Source: Sipunculus nudus
Lineage: Eukaryota; Annelida; Sipuncula; Golfingiida; Sipunculidae
Assembly (NCBI GenBank): GCA_026874595.1
Contig: CM049310.1
Location: forward strand, 38,693,558 to 38,757,557
Length of the DNA stretch: 64,000 bases
Reading direction: 5' to 3'
Shown here: piece after piece, positions 60,501-64,000 of the stretch
Numbering within the stretch: the stretch's first letter is position 1
Layout: the number at the start of each line of letters is the position of its first letter
Notes under the pieces: generated by a model
Seen by the model: the letters and a program-made list of their open reading frames with translations, nothing else
Told to the model about the DNA's origin: nothing
Databases searched by the model: none
Translations under genes and position numbers: made by a program

Positions 60501-62397
60501 CAATAATTTTAGCAATCCCTCTGAATGATATACTCTTGATAGAACACCTTAATATGTATGCCTGATGTCTTTTGAGTAAATAAGTCAAAGGTCAAGATCA
60601 AGGTAATTAAAATTTTTTTTTTCTTCATATTATTTTCGTCAAATAAGTCGTAGCCACATAAACTGTAGCTTATTTTATTTGACATTCGATGGCCTTCCCT
60701 CTGATGAGTTGCTGCTTTAATCTGCTGTTACCATGCTAACGCGTCTTTTCGGGAAATAAATGATATTCGAAATATGGGCTCTCATTTTTCTAACTTTGTT
60801 ATTTTTAAAGTTAGAGAGGTCTTATTTTTTGCTTCAGGCAGCATTGCGTCAGTTTGACTTTCTACCAAATCTCGCGAATTCTCCTATCGATTCTCGTCAA
60901 ACGAGAGATAATGAGATGTCACTTTTCGCTTTATAGATCACAGCTTCCTGTTACAGCCCATGAGGCTTTTGTTATTTTGTCTATATTGGTCAAAAGTCAA
61001 GGTCATCGATAAACGTCAACATTTTATTTTTGTCATAACGTCGTCAAAAAGAGGTGTATCTACATAAACTATAGCTCATTCCCCTATGCTTTCTTCATGA
61101 GACTGTCTAGTCAATTTTCATTTCAGATGAGTCTGTCTGTCAGTATGTGTGTCTGTTCGTCTTTTGTTGTCATCTTCTCCTGCCTGTTTGTTCTTTTGGT
61201 CTGACATGTCATTCTGAAGTCCACATTGTTTTAGCAATGCTTCTGAAGGGCATACACTCAAAATGAAACTTGGAAATATGTTCTCTCTTTCTGTCTGTCT
61301 GTTCATCCGTGACAATTCAATATCAGCAATGATACATAAAGTGCCATTGTTTCTTCTCTCAAAGAACATTGTTTATTCAAATTACTGGTTTAACTTGTTC
61401 CCCTGTCTTCCTGTCTCTCTGTCTGTATGTTATATTTCAACTTCGGACAAGCGCTCCACCTAAAGGTCGTCTAGTTTATATTTCTGCTTGACTTGGTTGA
61501 TAAGGAGTTAACTTGAAGGGAGGGGGCAGACCACTGATTGCCTAATATTGACCACAGGGGGCGTTCGCAGGGCAGTAAGTGTGTGTTGAGGACAAATAAG
61601 TCATTTGGCGGCATTGCGGCTAGTGTGCAAACAGATCATCGGCAAGCCACCACCCGTTTTTTTTAAATAGAAAGCGGCGATCTGCCGTGTCTTAGTAGGA
61701 TTTTAGAATAACTAGTTGTAGTTGATTGTAGTTGACACATTACGAGGACAATGTACCTTTTATTAGGGTCATTATTTTTTGTTTTAGATAACAGGCATTA
61801 TTGTCAGGCATATTAAGTTACATAAACAATTCTGAAATCACTTTATTCTTAACCTGAGGGGGAGGGGGGGGGGTTTAATAAATTATGCAGTCGCAGTATT
61901 CAATTGCAAGGTTTTTTATGAAGCATCCGCGTCATTTAAGTCTTATGTGTAGCATATGTTGCGCACGCACACAGCATGATTGTCAGCATTTATTTCTAAT
62001 AATATGTGCATGTAAACTGTCGGGTCAGTTTGTCCTGATCTTATAATAAAAACCTCGATATACCTAAACCCGTCTCCAAATTCATATAAAGTTTTCATAT
62101 AAAGTTTATATAACTCAATGCAACAGTGTGGCAATTACAATTTGCCGCTGTGATTAAAGCCGTATGATAAGTATCTTTCTGTTACTATATATTATTGTTA
62201 TTGTTTCAGGAAAAAGAGAATGTGTAGGCGAATTATTGGCGAGAATGGAACTCTTCCTGATTGTCTGCTGCCTGATTCAGAAATTTTCGTTTTTCCCACC
62301 AGATGGGAGTGATCCGTATAAAATCGACGGCCATCTTGGTTTGACATATACCCCGCAACCATACCAAGTTCTTGTCAAACGGAGAAAACACGATTAA
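57509..62397 (+). CDS. Cytochrome P450, CYP2 clan (CYP-D), 5 exons with one in-frame TGA
   Basis: Exons: 57509-57821, 58242-58754, 59257-59471, 59804-60038, 62210-62397 (stop TAA), in total 488 codons. All splice sites are GT-AG and all phases match CYP-A and CYP-B. Visible landmarks are an anchor MLVTAFLGLLVSLLVYGCF, hinge SAGLPPGP, C-helix W112RALR116, I-helix A289GTET293, E347CLR350 across intron 3, FRPWRF, and haem loop FSAGKREC430VG. The only defect is TGA at 59328-59330 (codon 300), seven residues after AGTET, inside a three-base-longer exon 3 (TTA AGC TGA TGG GGC). Read literally, the protein stops before ExxR and haem ligation and cannot be an active P450. It may be a young pseudogene, a polymorphism or a sequence error. 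Intron 4 is expanded by the 60.1-61.5 kb repeat, and a decoy acceptor precedes exon 4. Confidence 0.85.
59643..59810 (+). repeat. ~85 bp tandem duplication spanning the CYP-D exon 4 acceptor
   Basis: Both copies run from TTGTCATNATATAACCTAAA to TTATCTGAAGTGCCTCC, so they include the acceptor and the first seven exon bases. The true exon starts at 59804. The decoy start at 59720 is 84 bases upstream, in phase, but meets TAA after eight codons. Confidence 0.9.
60130..61480 (+). repeat. GTCTG-rich degenerate repeat in CYP-D intron 4
   Basis: Same family as 52080-53560 (TTTGTCAGTA, TCTGTCTGTTCGTC, ACATATGGCATTCTACAGGC, GTCAAAGGTCAAG). It makes CYP-D intron 4 about 2.2 kb, against about 170 bases in CYP-C and 440 in CYP-B. 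Confidence 0.7.
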
Positions 62398-62592
62398 ACA
62401 TCAAAATATGTTTCAAGCAAAAACAAAACAAACATAGGATCACTGAATTTATCTCACTGTTATATCGTTCAGTTGTCTTGTGGATTTAATATTTACTTAA
62501 TATTAACCGTATTACTCTCGTTTGATAACCCTTCTTTTAATTTACGGGAAAGTACTTTATTTTAATTTCATGATTATATATGTACCTGTACG

Positions 62593-62598
62593 AATAAA
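62593..62598 (+). promoter_or_regulatory. Polyadenylation signal of CYP-D
   Basis: AATAAA about 195 bases after the stop codon. Confidence 0.5.
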
Positions 62599-63429
62599 TA
62601 CTGTATGATTAATATGCTGTCATTTTTTTTATTTCATTCAGACTGCGATATATCTACATTTTGTTAAAAAGCACATAAATACAGACTATGTCACAAACAA
62701 CACAAAAAGTCTCAAACATTTCATTGAAGTGCTGGTAATTATACAAAGAACAGGAATAATGATTTTATGGAAGTGCTTGTGATTATCCAAAGAACAAATA
62801 TAATGACAAATATAAGGACTGTGTTTCCTGGAAATATAGGACATTTCTTTTCACTAATTTACTTTTATTATCAATGTTGCTTAAACGTTGAGCTAGTGAC
62901 CTTATTGCTATGCCCATATTGCAGAGCTGATTATTATCGTAACCTATCCATGGGTGGAAATAACTGTTTGGGCATTCTTCTTATTATTATTATATTCTAT
63001 CATTTTCTTTATCCGATGTCAATCATACTTACCCAGATTATACATTACTATGGTCTAATTTGATCCAGTTTCATTGACCTCGACTTTTTTTAATAAGATC
63101 ACCCTGGCCAAAGTGTGCGTTTTTTTCAGATTTTCAATGCCGATTTTCTTTTTATCTCTATTGGTTACAGACTAATGGTTAAAATTGCTATAAATCTGGT
63201 TTCCAATATTTCTATGCATAGCAACATTTTTGATTTCACTCATGCGGAACCATATATAGATGAATCAACACATTTCAGTTAAGCTACGTTTGCAGATTAA
63301 CAATTTGACTATAAGACAGTTGAAACTTTTATAAAACCTTTGGAATTTACAATTTGGGAGTGTTATGGCAGGTTTGGTAGCTGTTTCTTTAATAGTTCTG
63401 GAAAAATATGTTAATTCAAACCCTTGACA
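62599..63429. other. Intergenic, no feature recognised
   Basis: AT-rich sequence. Short frames at 62767-63063 and 63265-63474 show no domain. Confidence 0.5.
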
Positions 63430-64000
63430 TTTTGCTTGTGTAATATTTGCACCGACATCTGTACTACTAATCAAACCTGTGACCGTTTGCTAGTTTATAT
63501 CCACACAAACAACTGTACTACTTATCTAGCCTATGACCGTTTACTTTTGTTATTCCTGCACCGACACCTGTACTATTATTCAAACCTGTGACCATTTGCA
63601 TGCTTGTGTAATATCCGCATTGAAAAGTGTACTAATGATCAAACCTATGACCGTTCGTTGTGTAATATCCGCACCGACACGTACCGCTTATCACACCTTT
63701 TACTGTTTTTCTGTGTAACATCCGCACCGACGCCTGCAGTAGTGGATCCAAGGGAGGGGTCCAGTGGGTCCAGACGCCCCCCTTTCAGCCGCCGCAGTCA
63801 TTCAGACCAAATTTGTTTACATGGACCCGCCCCCCCCCCCCGATTTCCGGACTTGGAGACCTTTTTTTATGGTTTTGTCATTACTCCGCGAGGGTTCGTC
63901 CCCTCTTTTCCTAAATCCTGAGTCCGCCCCTGGCCTGAGCCGCCTGTGTGCGTTTGCTTGTTTATATCCACACCAACAACTGTACTATTTATCAAACCTG
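63430..64000. repeat. ~58-60 bp minisatellite, continuing past the window end
   Basis: Units contain AACCTGTGACCGTTTGC, TTGTGTAATATCCGCACCGA and CACCTGTACTACTTATCA with variation. The array is interrupted by the MITE at 63737-63932 and resumes at about 63945. Confidence 0.85.
63737..63932. mobile_element. 196 bp hAT-like MITE inserted in the minisatellite
   Basis: It starts CAGTAGTGGATCCAAGGG and ends CTGAGTCCGCCCCTG. The reverse complement of the right end, CAGGGGCGGACTCAG, matches the left in the CAG-G-GGA pattern common to hAT termini. GCCTG flanks both sides (63732-63736 and 63933-63937); a full 8-base duplication is not evident. Confidence 0.6.

Overview
The window is animal nuclear DNA: AT-rich, with multi-exon genes, consensus GT-AG (and two GC-AG) splice sites, many tandem repeats, and fragments of non-LTR retrotransposons, MITEs and a tRNA-derived SINE. 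A tandem array of ~166 bp monomers followed by a GACA/GACG microsatellite and a 3' stem-loop (44.1-47.7 kb) resembles the 'pearl'/Helentron-associated elements known mainly from bivalves. A bivalve or another mollusc is therefore my best guess. That is inference from repeat style, not proof.

Layout. (1) 0.95-14.2 kb, + strand: the 3' ten coding exons of a heparan-alpha-glucosaminide N-acetyltransferase (HGSNAT)-like gene. Its introns carry a 0.8 kb trinucleotide array, a 3.2 kb minisatellite and a ~0.9 kb inverted repeat. (2) 16.1-30.5 kb, + strand: two complete five-exon CYP2-clan cytochrome P450 genes (called CYP-A and CYP-B here), with relic exons around them. (3) 32.8-37.0 kb, - strand: a complete seven-exon CRAL-TRIO (alpha-tocopherol-transfer-protein-like) gene of 318 residues. 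(4) 37.3-41.6 kb: a retroelement graveyard, with a LINE ORF1 interrupted by a MITE plus two minus-strand LINE 3' ends. (5) 42-51 kb and 54.6-62.6 kb: two tandem copies of a P450-bearing segment. CYP-C is an obvious pseudogene whose promoter has been split by the pearl-like array. CYP-D is nearly intact but has one in-frame TGA in the I-helix exon. (6) 62.6-64 kb: a minisatellite carrying a small hAT-like MITE.

The P450s share one architecture: coding exons of about 310, 501-513, 212-215, 235 and 188 nt, with conserved intron phases and all landmark motifs. They clearly arose by local duplication. Relic exons show the cluster was once larger: a P450 last exon at 23.8 kb, a P450 promoter/exon 1 relic at 16.7 kb, and a CRAL-TRIO exon 2 at 25.5 kb. 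At least one duplication unit spanned both a P450 3' end and the CRAL-TRIO gene. The P450s are predicted ER-anchored monooxygenases. The CRAL-TRIO protein should be a cytosolic carrier of small lipids, and HGSNAT is a lysosomal membrane acetyltransferase. Nothing in the sequence makes these three act in one pathway. I found no convincing new molecular system. The most interesting material is the mobile-element and duplication structure and the shared TGA codon in CYP-C and CYP-D.
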